A stretch of 64,000 nucleotides of DNA from Liolophura sinensis (GCF_032854445.1 NC_088307.1:17248017-17312016), one strand, 5' to 3'; positions 45,621 through 57,380 are shown, numbered from the stretch's first letter. The notes: generated by a model from the sequence alone, not told the origin. Made by a program: numbers and translations.

Positions 45621-45670
45621 ATCAATGAGTGGGAGTGAGTTAATCCACGAATTTGTGTGGACCAAGTAAA

Positions 45671-46121
45671 CGAGGTGACTATCCCTGGTTTGTCATATGA
45701 TCACACCCGACCTTTAATATATTAAGTTATCTTTAGGTTAACAGGAGATTATCACCATATCGGAAAGCATTGGTGGTTGTGGGCGGTGAGAGGTCAGAAG
45801 TACTTTACCGTCCAGCCAAATAATCCCCCTGGCACCATAGATGTACACGTTCATTTTTTTTAAAATTTAAAAATGCATATATGCCTATATTTCCTAATGT
45901 TGTGACTTGTCCTTTTCTGGTAGAGGAAACATTACTTAGTGTTGTTTTTCATTTTTTGCCTCCATGCTACATTAGACCCTGTCACATATATCCCTGTGCG
46001 AAAAACCTTATCATGTGCACGTGGGCAGTGCTGGTGGTGATTAGCTTCTTTCTGTTTGGTATAAAACGGGGAAACTTTCTCATGTCTTACTGACTTACTG
46101 ACTGAATTATTGACTCACAAA
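45671..46121 (+). promoter_or_regulatory. Promoter block of EF-hand gene 1
   Basis: Elements shared by all three EF-hand genes at nearly equal spacing are TTTACCGTCCAGCCAA (45804-45819), ACCCTGTCACATAT (45975-45988), CCTTATC (46006-46012, a GATA-type site read on the other strand) and TATAAAA (46060-46066, 56-62 bases before the ATG). The introns of this gene have diverged from the other copies, so conservation of the upstream DNA suggests function. Confidence 0.7.
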
Positions 46122-49100
46122 ATGGAAATAGTTTTGGTATTCGCCGCTCTTGTCAGCTTGGCCTGCGGGTAAGACATTTATGCATTTTAATTTACCACGC
46201 ATCAACCCCCTCTATATGGATGGGGAGTGGAATTTTTTTTTTGGTAATTGCTTTTTTTTATATGCAACATGTATGTATGACATATTTCATATATACTTCA
46301 TAGCGCCTTTGTATAAGTGAAAAGTTTTGATAAATAGATAAACAATTAAATAAATAAATAAATGTTTGCTAGCACGCCGTCACAGTGTTCTGTAGAATGA
46401 AGTCTTTTAACTTGTTGCCTATGTTTGAGCTCTGCGTAAGGTCAGTCATTCTCACCAACAAAATTGCCTTCAGTCAATGGCACGCAAGACGACAAGCTTT
46501 ACACATTGACATGTTGGACGTCTGTTATATTGCAACGAAATTGAAGTTAGCAAACTTTTTGATTTCTGGTGTTAAATTCTTATAAGCTTGTTTTAATTGT
46601 GTCATAATTATTCAAAACCATGTAATAGTTATCTAGATAATGCGCAAATTTGACAAAAAGCAACACTTAAATTGTGATCAGCCGATACTGTCATACGTTA
46701 AATTGTTCTCAAGTTTTAGTATAATATATCCCTAATAAATATAATTTATTTTATGTCGTGTAGCAATATGATCTCATGAAAGTATGTCTTCAGTATGTTC
46801 TAATGGCTTGTGGTACAGCTATAGTAAAACAAATATCTCTCCACCATTGCCCAGCATGCCACTTGTTTTTTTTTTAATAATTATGGCGTCACCCTAGGTA
46901 ATTATTATTTATTGATATCATTGGTGTTTTACGCAGTATTCAAGAATATTTCAATTATATGTCGAAGGCCTGCATTATATTGGGATTTTATTTATTCATT
47001 TTTTTAAATTTTTTTATTTGATTGGTATTTCACTTGGTACTCAAGAATATTTCACTTATACAACGATGGCCAGCATTATGGTGGTAGGAAAGCAGTCAGA
47101 GCAGGCAGAGCTCGGGGGAATCGTCCGCAGCTTGCCGGTAGACCACCCACGTGCGGCAGGAGAGGCCAGCACCTCGTCTAGTGAAATCTTGTTAACTGTT
47201 TAGCTAATTGCTTAGTGTTTAATGTACTACTCAAATAATAGAGCAAGTAAATGTAATTTCTGAGTAAGTCCAAAAATTCACTTCTCTAATTAGCTCATAT
47301 TATTGTTCTCTGTTCTCAATTGTTCAAAAGTCAAAAGTTCACGTCTCTAATTAGTCGGCATTGTTCTCTATTTTCAATTGCTCAAAAGTCAAAAAGTTCA
47401 CGTCTCTAATTAGTCGGCATTGTTCTCTATTTTCAATTGCTCAAAAGTCAAAAAGTTCACGTCTCTAATTAGTCGACATTGTTCTCTGTTCTCAATTGTT
47501 CAAAAGTCAAAAAGTTCACGTCTCTAATTAGTCCGCATTGTTCTTCTCTACTTCCAGTTGTTCAAAAGTCAAAAATTCACGTTTCAGTGAGTCCGCGCTG
47601 TTCTTCTCTATTGTCAACTGATCAAAAGTAAAAAAAATTGACATGTCTCTCCTTAGTCCGTATTCTTCTTCTCTGTTTTGAATTGTACAGCCAAGGAATG
47701 ATTGACTTTAAGCCGTACAACGAAACAGCGGCGAGTATGTTTAAAGTAGAAGACACGAATGGGGATGGTGTCTTATCGAGGAATGAAACCGTGGGCAGTT
47801 TTGTCAAGTTTGACTTTAACGGTAAGTAATATGTATGCCTTGTGAATGACACCTTCTTGGGTTCTTACTTAGGAGCATTTCGATCCGCGTTCTGAGAGCG
47901 TTTGAAAGATATTCCTGTTGCCCAGCTTTCACCGTTAGTGAGACTTGGGGACAATAACCAGTCGATGGCGCTTGTGTGGCCGTTTGCGCCGTATAACTGT
48001 TGATAACCACTTGTCTTCAATCGCATTGATGTGCATATCTGTTTCTCACACGTGGGAAAGTTCGTTCGAAACCTGCCAGAGGTTTGTGGTTTTCCCTGGG
48101 CACTCCACCCACTTCTGACCATGTAGATAAACAGTTCTTAACTGTATAAGTGAAATATTCTTGAGTACGGCGTAAAACACCAACCAAATAAATAAATATG
48201 CTGATCACCAAGTATTTTTTCGGTCTGGAGATCAGATGTCAGAATGTGTTTTAAGTTTATGAATGTACCTATAATTTACACGTGTGTCTCTTTCATTTGG
48301 TAGGAGATGGAAGAATCGAACGACTGGAGTACGCATGCTACCAGTTCAACGTTCATCCGGCTCTGGGAAGCTTTGCACATGCTCTCTTCGACGAGTACGA
48401 CACTGACAACGATCACCATTTGGACATGCATGACATTGAGAGATTATACGATAGAATGGATACAAACAGTAGGAAAAGATTCTAGTCCCATCGTATTCAC
48501 TTTATATTGATTGAAATATTTCATCCTTGCATTATTTTCCTTCCCCTTTCTCCTTCAACTCCAAACCCCCTACTTTTGCATCCCGCCTCTGACCAGCTTT
48601 TCCCCCTGATCAGTTTGGTTTTCACCTAGAAACTTTCAGGTTGCCCTAAATACAGCTGGCTCACTCCAGGCATTCATATTTACTCCGCCCATAAACCTGA
48701 CCTGTCATTGAAAAATAGGATCCACATCGGATTCACATCGGATTCACTCCAATACAAATGCCCCGTGTAGCTTTCATGGAACATATCGAGTTCATTTGAG
48801 ACAACTAAATAGACTGTAGACGCCATTTTTTGAAATAACCGCAAATTTTGAAAGAAAAAAACACGTTTGAAGTAAGAATTGACAACATTTGAAATTTAGT
48901 AAAACGATTTACTAATTTTGAAACAAAAATGCACTTTTTCCATATCTGTTCATTTGTTTTTTTGGAATTGAAATATAGTTTTTAAAAAATGGTATTTTTG
49001 TATTTCAAAGAAGTCAGCAGGATTATTTTAGAAGTGGTAAATTTTCACGTCAGAAGTGGAGCTTAGTGACAATTCAAAAATGGTTTCTCCAGCGTGTATT

Positions 49101-49938
49101 GCTATCCTACTGTCGGGATCATCTGCTATCCTGTCTTTTAGCAAGACACTCACTTGCAATGAACTGATATAGAGAACTTAACACCTAGGTCATTGTTCAA
49201 AATTTAAAAAAAATTCTCTTATTTAAGATTGACTCAGATTTCCTTATTCAAACAATTCCGTGCCACTGGTTGTGTCCTGAACATTCCAAACAGGCTACAT
49301 TTTGTTTATAGAGCCCTTTCTTTATTTACATTTACTGTCAACTTTCCAGTTTCTAGTTGATCTATGATCTGGTTTTGATTTAGCGGTACAACGTAAAATA
49401 GTCAGTCTTACGTTCGACCAAATCATGAATAAATGGTTTGCTGTTTACGTTCACAGGTAATGGTGACGTCGTTGAAAGTGAATTTGCAGAGTTTTGGATA
49501 CAGGTAAGGCGATGTTTACAGCTATGATCACATTTTCCTTTGATTCATTTTTTTATATAATTTATATAATATAAAGTTGATACTTTTGGACCTATTCTCG
49601 TCTCTCTGGTGTTACGGACATAGCGAGTAGCAGTGCTGAGTGCTGGTGATAGTACAGGCGAAAATGAGCCAACCATGTTGATACTGGTGCTTTCGCCAGG
49701 ACATTACGATGATCAGGTTGTCACAATCAAGCAAGATTTACGCATGAACTTCGACTCCGTTAGTAAACGTTACTTAGAGATTATATTCTTATTATTAAAC
49801 TGCTTAAGCAATTAGTTCGTTAAAGTGACTTTTTTTCAGCTCTTCAAGAAATACGAAAATTACCACATCCACGGCGCCAATCACCCGAAACACGAACCTA
49901 AAGCCTGTGAACACATCCACGGTGGGATCATCGGTTAA
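46122..49938 (+). CDS. Secreted four-EF-hand protein with a His-rich C-terminus, copy 1
   Basis: Five exons: 46122-46168, 47691-47821, 48304-48468, 49457-49503 and 49840-49938. Intron phases are 2, 1, 1 and 0, all GT-AG. The product has 162 residues. Residues 1-16 (MEIVLVFAALVSLACG) form a signal peptide. Calcium loops are 37-48 (DTNGDGVLSRNE), 57-68 (DFNGDGRIERLE), 92-103 (DTDNDHHLDMHD) and 112-123 (DTNSNGDVVESE). Loops 1, 2 and 4 have Glu at position 12; loop 3 has Asp there and His in place of the usual Gly. The tail (131-162) has six His and one Cys, for example YHIHGANHPKHEPKAC. It should be exported and bind calcium; the tail may bind another metal. Role unknown (extracellular matrix or haemolymph are guesses). 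AATAAA is at 50019-50024. Confidence 0.88.
46908..46985 (-). repeat. SINE-A 3' fragment
   Basis: The minus strand reads CCAATATAATGCAGGCCTTC, then TTGAATACTGCGTAAAACAC and CAATGATATC. Confidence 0.65.
47016..47150 (-). repeat. SINE-A 3' fragment
   Basis: The minus strand reads CACCATAATGCTGGCCATCG, TATAAGTGAAATATTCTTGA and CAATCAAATAAA. Confidence 0.75.
47270..47690. repeat. About 60-bp tandem array abutting the exon 2 acceptor
   Basis: The words TCAAAAGTCAAAA and TTCACGTCTCTAATTAGTC recur with spacings of 58, 59, 59, 62 and 60 bp (TCAAAAG at 47334, 47392, 47451, 47510, 47572 and 47632). The last unit supplies the T-rich tract and the AG of exon 2's acceptor (TGAATTGTACAG). Confidence 0.85.
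48060..48202 (+). repeat. SINE-A in intron 2 of EF-hand gene 1
   Basis: It has GAAACCTGCCAGAGGTTTGT, TATAAGTGAAATATTCTTGA, ACGGCGTAAAACACCAACC and an AAAT tail. Genes 2 and 3 lack it at the same place. Confidence 0.75.
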
Positions 49939-50159
49939 CAATGTTCCCCTGCCAGTTCAGTAACCAGCCTGAAGCTAGACATTTTACCCAAATAGCCCTA
50001 CCGCCGCGAGGACGGATGAATAAATTGTGGACTGTGTGAATTCTTTTTCTTGTATGCTTTACGATAAACGTTACCATTTTTCGAACACATTTTATTATGA
50101 GTGTGTTGTCTATTCGTTTTCAAATACTTTAACATATTTGTTATTTAACACATTTAACA

Positions 50160-50880
50160 CCAACCATGACACCCATATCAGCCACAGTATACTGACGCCA
50201 AGCATGACATCATTCGAGACTCAATATACTGACACCAGAAAAGACATCCATGCCAGTCACAATATACTGACACCAGAAAAAAACATCCATACCTGTCACA
50301 GTATACTGATACCAGAAAAAAAACATCCATATCAGTCACAGTATACTGACACCAGACAAGACACCAATGCCAGTCACAATATTCTGACACCATTGATGAC
50401 AGCCATATCAGTCACAGTATACTGACACCAGTCATGACAGCCATGTCAGTCACAATATACTGACACCAGAAAAGACATCCATGCCAGTCACAATATACTG
50501 ACACCAGAAAAAAAACATCCATACCTGTCACAGTATACTGATACCAGAAAAAAACATCCATATCAGTCACAGTATACTGACACCAGACAAGACACCAATG
50601 CCAGTCACAATATACTGACACCATTGATGACAGCCATATCAGTCACAGTATACTGACACCAGTCATGACAGCCATATCAGTCACAATATACTGACACCAG
50701 AAAAGACATCCATGCCAGTCACAATATACTGACACCAGAAAAAAAACATCCATATCTGTCACAGTATACTGATACCAGAAAAAAACATCCATATCAGTCA
50801 CAGTATACTGACACCAGACAAGACACCAATGCCAGTCACAATATACTGACACCATTGATGACAGCCATACCATACACAAT
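50160..50880. repeat. Minisatellite after EF-hand gene 1
   Basis: Units of about 40 bp carry CAGTCACAATATACTGACAC and CAGAAAAGACATCCATGC, with a higher-order block of about 240 bp repeated roughly three times (for example AGACAAGACACCAATGCCAG near 50355, 50585 and 50817). The long minus-strand frames here are by-products of the repeat. Confidence 0.9.
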
Positions 50881-50883
50881 ATT

Positions 50884-51030
50884 TGACTTAGAAAGTTGAC
50901 TCAGTTTTTCCATGTTCAAACATGGTGATTTCTTGAACATTCCAAACAGGTTACATGTTGTTCCTAGAGCTCTTTTTTTATTTACATTTTGCCTTTGAAT
51001 CGTTTTAACTCCTTTTCAAGTTTTCCAAGA
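50884..51030 (+). repeat. Copy of EF-hand intron 3 sequence outside a gene
   Basis: GAACATTCCAAACAGGTTAC, CTTTTTTTATTTACATTTTG and CAAGTTTTCCAAGAAA match intron 3 of gene 1 (49270-49345) and of gene 2 (54245-54265). No exon follows. It may mark another lost gene copy. Confidence 0.55.
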
Positions 51031-51434
51031 AAATACATTGACACAAGAAAATACATTGACACAAGAAAAGAAATACGTGTCAGTCAAAGTTTACCCACGC
51101 CAGTGATGATACCCTTAGGAGTCCTGTATATCGACACCAGTCATTACAACCAGACCTGGATTCACACTGGCAGCCTCATTGGTCAGGAGACCGTAGCGTA
51201 ATAAAATACTATAATGTAATAATATATTGCACTGTGAGTAGCAAATTGCTACCCGCTATGTAGCATTATTACATTACGAGTAGCAAGTGTTACCCACAGT
51301 GTTATCATTCTGCTGCACCAAACTTTGGGCAGTGATCGTCAATTCTGGAATTCAAGTGGTCTTCAAGGAAGGTTAAACAAAGCACCTGTTACTCTCCTCG
51401 CGGAGAGTGTGTGGGAGCATATTCGCGTTAACCA
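51031..51434. other. Spacer between EF-hand genes 1 and 2
   Basis: It has short tandem words (AAATACATTGACACAAGA twice, at 51030-51070) and an AT-rich block with TAGCAAATTGCTACCCGCTA. No gene is seen. Confidence 0.45.
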
Positions 51435-51861
51435 GATGAACGCGGTGACTGCCCGCTATTACTCACATGATCAAACCCGACCGTTATCTGTAACACGAAG
51501 TTATGGTCGTAACGAAAAAAGTAGGTGTGGAAGGACGGTGAAGATGTAATAGGTCAGGGGTGATTTACCGTCCAGCCAAAAAGTCCGACTGCCATCATTG
51601 GTGTACATGTTCATTTTTTTCGAACTTTGAAAATATACCTAAATTTCCAAAAGTCATGCTTTGTCCATTTCTGCAGACAAGCTATAGTTGCCTGTGATAT
51701 ATCTGATCAAGCGCCTTCACCCTGTCACATATTTATCGGCCTGGAAAGCCTTATCGTGTGTACGTATGCAGTACTGGCGGAGATAACCCTCTGTCTGCTC
51801 GGTATAAAACGGTGAAAGTTCCTCATATCTTTAGAATTACTTCTCCAAGCCGACAGACAGA
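51435..51861 (+). promoter_or_regulatory. Promoter block of EF-hand gene 2
   Basis: TTTACCGTCCAGCCAA (51564-51579), ACCCTGTCACATAT (51719-51732), CCTTATC (51749-51755) and TATAAAA (51803-51809) lie at almost the same distances from the ATG as in genes 1 and 3. Further upstream, CACATGATCAAACCCGACC resembles CATATGATCACACCCGACC of gene 1. Confidence 0.7.
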
Positions 51862-54800
51862 ATGTATACAGCCTTGGTTTTCGCCGCCCTCGTCACTTTG
51901 GCTTGTGGGTAAGACTTCGCTTCGCTCCACAGTATCTTTTCACTTCTGACATCAATGTTCTAGGATGGCAATCGTTCTGGTTAATACCCGGGGTGGCACA
52001 AGCCTTGAGTCCAAACAGATTTTGATTACTTTGATTCCGTGCTTGTGCTTGCTTCTCTCGACACCCAGTGACCCGCTTGGCGTGGAACATCTGGGTGACC
52101 ACGAGGCTCCTTACAGGGGGTAGTCAGACAACGCTCCTTACTACTGTACCTAAATTCACCCCCCCCCCCGCCCCCACTAGACCCACGTCTATGCACGTGC
52201 ACGGTATATGGATGATGTGGAGTAAATTTTACTGCACCTGCCAACTTAATATGTTTGCACCTGTCCATTTGTAGGACATATGTTTGTGTAGAAAACCAAG
52301 GTTACTCGGATTTACCTGACCATATGGGATTGAATGTACAAGTGAAAAGTTCTTCCGTGTGACATTAAACTCCTATTAAATAAATAAACGAATAAAATAA
52401 ACAAAATAAGAAATAAATCAATAACTGTTCAAATGTTACGTAACCCTTATACAACTTGTAGTACGTATACTTACAATAAAAACCTAAATTAGTCCACATT
52501 TCTTAGATACTTCTCTGCAGTATTTTGGCTAATTAAGAAATTATGTTTTTTCACCTCTTTGTAAACTGCCTTCTCTGTGGGTTTCCAGTTCCCTCTGCCT
52601 CCCCTCTCCCCCTCCCCCCCCCCTTTCAGGTATGTATAATTGTTAATAGCTTACTGCCCGAATGCTTTAATATAGGTCCTGTGTGATAAAGAAACAACGT
52701 GTAACTTTTACAAAAAGACCAAGTTGATAATTAGTTCTTATTGTTCTTTTCTTTTTTATTATGCAGCCAAGTTACGATTGACTTTAAACCCTACGATAAA
52801 ACAGCGGCGAGCATGTTTAAAGCAGAAGACCACAATGGAGATGGTGTCTTGTCGAGGAATGAAACCGTGGGCAGTTTTGTCAAGTTTGACTTTAACGGTA
52901 AGTAAAGCTCACATACATTTCTTAGTCATGACAACTTCCAAGTTTCCTATTAAAAAGCAGCGTTTTTAAATGACGCTGTAAGTTTTGACACCATTTTTAA
53001 AGAGTTCGTATTCGGAATATTCTGAAACCAAAAGATAAAGTTTTTGGTCTCCTCAGAAATGAAAGGAAACTTACTTGTGCTTTAAGCCAGGTGACACTGA
53101 TGTGTAAATTGCTGCTAAGGAAGCATTTACATGAACAGTCAAAATAAAATTCTAAACAGAGGTAAACTGACAGGTTTATATCGGATTTTAAAATATTTTT
53201 CACTCGCAGACGTTTTAATGCTCATTTACACGCCTGTCTGTTTCTGTTTTCAGGAGATGGAAGAATCGAAAGACTGGAGTACGCATGCTACCAATACAAC
53301 GTCCATCCGGCTCTGGGAAATTTTGCGCATGCTCTCTTCGACGAGTACGACACTGACGACGATCACCATTTGAACACGCATGACCTTGAGAGTTTGTCCT
53401 ATAGAATGGACACAAACAGTAGGAAATGTTCTTGTTTCTTAGTGCCTACTTTATGTCCACTTATGTTTCACTTCTCCTCATTTTTCTTCCTTTTTTACCT
53501 CTTCTCCCTGCGGAACGGCGAAAGTGACATAGTTTTATAATTCTTATTTATTTAGCCATCGAAAAAAAAACTATTCTGCTAAGGCGGGGGAAAGTTAATT
53601 TCCCCTAACTTGACCAACCAATCAAAACGCTATGTGAAATAATAGTTTCTCAAGTCGTGGGAAGTTAATTTGCACGGAGTTATCGGACTGCTAAAATTTT
53701 GAAATATTCTTGAGTACCGCATAAAAAAAAACAAATAAAAAAAAATAAATTATTTAATTGAATACGGCGTTAAACGCCAATTAATCAATACAACTATATT
53801 TGTGAATCAGTGATGCATTCAATTTTTATGACTTTATTTCAAAAGTGGAAGTGGTCAATTTTTATTTCATCAATGGTGTTCATTTAAAAACTGACATAAT
53901 CTTTCAAAAATGATTCCTGCACACGTAAAAAAGTTACGTTAGCAGATCCAGTGGACACATCCGGTGTCCGCCCGGCTGTCACGCTTGAATCAACTGAACA
54001 TGTGTAGAGTTAATACTCTTGAGTACAGCTCATGACATTGAAGAAATGAACACAAAAGTTTTTTTCCATTGGTATTGTTTTGAGATTTGCGAAGAGATTA
54101 CTTGCCGTGTATAGCGCTCTTTCTTCATTTAAGCGTGTCTCACACAGGACCAACTGAGAGTACGAATATATACGTCGCAACATGCTCACAAAAGGCTCGC
54201 TTTAGCCTCCTGGCTGAAACTCGCTTTGTGCTTAACTTCGCACTTTCAAGTTTTCCAAGAAATTATATTAGGGTTATTGTCAATTTCCAGTCCATGTGTA
54301 TTCCGTTACCATGAAGTCTTATTTCTTCAAGAATTATAGGCCTTACAACTGTTTACGTGGTTTGGTGTTTATTTTTACAGATGATGGTAATGTGGTTGAA
54401 AGTGAATTTGTGGCGTTTTGGGTACAGGTAAGACAGCGTTTACAGATTTGAGAATAATATGTCCCTCAGTGCACACCATACGAGTGCTTCGGCGTCTCTG
54501 ACGACGGTGTAAAGTTGGCAAGGTTGGGCGTAGTCTCGCAGAATATGGTCTGTCACCCTCTCCTACAAAGCTGTAAATTTGGTCAGGTTGAGCGTAGTCT
54601 CGTAGGATATCATCTGTCTCGCGTTATCCGCATGGCGATGAGCAGAACTTCCGAATATAACAACATGGTCTGATTAGATGGCTTTTCTCCTTAAGACTTG
54701 CGTACAAGACTATGTATTCCTTCCATGCCAATTTTCTAAACGTGCGACTATTACCATGTAAAGATAGGAAAACGTAAACGCATCCAAAGTGACGGAGAGC

Positions 54801-55226
54801 CAATCAGAGCTGAGAGGCCCTAATCATAGTCGGGTTTCGTTCTTGAGTTTCTCAACAAGGTGCTAGATATTCAATGTCTTCTTGTTTTTGGTCGGTAACT
54901 TATGGGAATGGGATGAGTAACCTATGGGAATGAGGTACGTAGCTTATAAGAATGGCTGAAATACTGGTGATGTGCTGTAAAGTCGTCCCCATTCATTCAA
55001 AGTTTAGGGTAAATAGAAATTAAAAATGTTATCCTTGAAGTCACCCAACTCCCGATGTAAAATGTTAAATATTAATCTGATTAGGAAATTATTTCAACAA
55101 TAAAACCATATGGATATTTTCTTTCAGCTCTTCAAGAAATACGAAAATTATCACATCCACGGTGCCCATCACCCGAAACACGAACCTAAAGCCTGTCAAC
55201 ACATCCACGGTGGGCTCATCGGCTAA
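51862..55226 (+). CDS. Secreted four-EF-hand protein with a His-rich C-terminus, copy 2
   Basis: Exons are 51862-51908, 52767-52897, 53254-53418, 54381-54427 and 55128-55226. Each has exactly the same length and phase as in copy 1 (47, 131, 165, 47 and 99 bp), giving 162 residues. The signal peptide is MYTALVFAALVTLACG. Loops are DHNGDGVLSRNE, DFNGDGRIERLE, DTDDDHHLNTHD and DTNNDGNVVESE. The tail has seven His (YHIHGAHHPKHEPKAC, then QHIHGG). It differs from copy 3 by five residues (4, 31, 35, 38 and 95), and its introns are nearly identical to those of copy 3. Intron 1 has a long poly-C tract near 52150. Downstream a variant poly(A) signal (AGTAAA, about 55317) stands where copies 1 and 3 have AATAAA. 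Confidence 0.88.
53090..53190 (+). repeat. DR1 fragment in intron 2 of EF-hand gene 2
   Basis: It has GTGTAAATTGCTGCTAAGG, CATTTACATGAACAGTCAAA and AGAGGTAAACTGACAGG. The same fragment lies in gene 3 (61046-61146), so it was there before genes 2 and 3 separated. Confidence 0.65.
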
Positions 55227-55564
55227 CAACGTTCCTTGTCAGTTCATAAATTAGCCTATAGCAATTGCAATTTTACCCACAAAGTGGCATATGTTTTATC
55301 GAAGCGAGAATGGATGAGTAAATTTTGTGACTGTGGATTCTGATGTGGGATACTATCAAGACGGTGGAATCCTAAACTGTTGATTTTTTTGTATGCTGGA
55401 TGATAAACGTCCCCATTTCATTATGTGTGTGTTGTCTGCTCATTTAACTTATTAGTGTTTTTAGCATTATTTTATTCACATTACAATCGTCTGTGTACAC
55501 CCTGTGGATATACTTATGGTGCTGCAGCATTGGAACAGCAAACCGAACACACCAAACAGATGTC

Positions 55565-57380
55565 TTATCTAGTCACAGTATGCTAAAAGCAGATATGACA
55601 GTCATACCAGTCACAGTAATATTGCTACCAGATATGACAGTCATACCAGTCACAGTAATATTGCTACCAAATATGACAACCAGGCGAGTCACAGTATACT
55701 GAAACCAGATATTACAGCCATACCAGTCACTGTATAGAGAAACCACACATGACAGCGATACCAGTCACAACCAGATATGATAGTCATACCAGTCACAGTA
55801 TACCGAAACCAGATATGAACTGCAACCAAATATGACGGTCATACCAGTCATAGTATACCGAAACGAGATAAGCCAACCATACCAGTCACAGCATACTGCA
55901 ACCAGATATTATGGCCATACCAGTCACAGTAATATTGCTACCAGATATGATAGTCATACCAGCCACAGTATACAGAAACCAGATATGACAGTCATCCCAG
56001 TCACAGTGTACCGAAACCAGATATGACAGCCAAACCAGTCACAGTATACTGCAACCAGATGTGGCAGTCATACCAGTCACAGTATACCGAAACCAGATAA
56101 GCCAACCATATCAGTCACAGATCAGATCAGATCAGTATACAGAAACCAGATACGACAGTCATACAAGTCACAATGTACCGAAACGAGATATGACAGCCAT
56201 ACCAGTCACAGTATACTGCAACCAGATGTGACAGTCATACCAGTCACAGTATACCGAAACCAGATAAGCCAACCATACCAGTTACAGCATACCGAAACCA
56301 CATAGACCAACCATACCAGTTACAGTGTAAGGAAACCAATTATGGTAGTCATACCAGTCACAATATACCGAAACCAGATATGACAGCCATACCAGCCACA
56401 GTGTACTGCAACCACATGTGACAGTCATACCAGTCACAGTATACAGAAACCAGATAAGACAGTCATACAAGTCACAATGTACCGAAGCCAGGTATGACAG
56501 CCATACCAGTCACAGTATACTGCAACCAGATGTGACGGTCATACCAGTCACAGTATACCGAAACCAGATAAGCCAACCATACCAGTCACAGTATACCGGA
56601 ACCACATAGACCAACTATACCAGTCACAGTGTAAGGAAACCAAATATGGCAGTCATACCAGTCACAATATACCGAAACCAGATATGACAGCCATACCAGC
56701 CACAGTGTACTGCAAGCAGATGTGACAGTCATACCAGTCACAGTGTACTGCAAGCAGATCTGACCATCATACCAGTCACAGTAAGTTGTCATCAGATATG
56801 ACGGCCTAGTTCTGTAGGGCTGTGATTACGTATACTATCACAGCCCTGTCTTGATGCAGAACCTTGAATACTTCTGTACTTCCTGTGCTGGCTTCCACAC
56901 GCTACTGTTGGTCGACAAATTATGTGTCTGTTCTCATACTCGCTGCAGCTATCGGTTCCAGACGGGTGACCCTGGTAGAAACTGAATAAACTCTCAATCG
57001 CCATCTATGAATGCATACTCCTCACAGTGAGGGAAATCACTGAGACAGGGCTGTATACTGCAACCAGAAATGGAAGCGATACCAGTCAGAGAATACTGGC
57101 ACCAGATATGACAGCCATATCAGTCACAGTATACTGGCACCAGATATGACAGTCATACCAGTCACAATATACCGAAACCAGATATGACAGCCATACCAGC
57201 CACAGTCTCACAAGGTACACAGGCACCAGATATGACAGCCATGCCAGTCACTGCATACTGGCACCAGATATGACAGCGATAACCGTCTCAGTATACTGGC
57301 ACCATAAAAGTCACAGAATACAGACATCGTATGTGACACCCATGTAAGTCACAGTATTCTAACAACTAGTATACTAATAA
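55565..57380. repeat. Minisatellite after EF-hand gene 2
   Basis: Units of about 34-40 bp carry CATACCAGTCACAGTATA and GAAACCAGATATGACAG, with longer blocks repeated (for example AGATAAGCCAACCATA near 55868, 56095, 56260 and 56569). It shares the CAGTCACAGTATA core with the arrays after genes 1 and 3. It is broken by a non-repeat insert at about 56805-57050. Confidence 0.9.
56805..57050. other. Unique insert within the minisatellite, with a hairpin
   Basis: The first part is a perfect 11-bp stem, AGGGCTGTGAT/ATCACAGCCCT, at 56816-56847 with a 10-base loop. A related GACAGGGCTGTATACTGC string closes the insert near 57045. It could be a small inserted element; no coding capacity. Confidence 0.5.

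Larger units (their letters stand above)
46169..47690 (+). other. Intron 1 of EF-hand gene 1
   Basis: The 1522-bp intron contains two SINE-A fragments (46908-46985 and 47016-47150, both minus) and a 60-bp tandem array that runs up to the splice acceptor. The frame at 46385-46585 is not protein-like. Confidence 0.75.

Noticed and set aside
47638..47829. EF-hand exon 2 of gene 1 as a stand-alone 63-residue protein
   Set aside because: The reading before 47691 is intron repeat. The acceptor at 47690 and the matching exons in genes 2 and 3 show it is an internal exon.
50178..50879. Three Cys/Trp-rich minus-strand frames that look like a Cys-rich protein family
   Set aside because: They are translations of the minisatellite after EF-hand gene 1. 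Unit lengths vary and there is no start, splice or promoter context.
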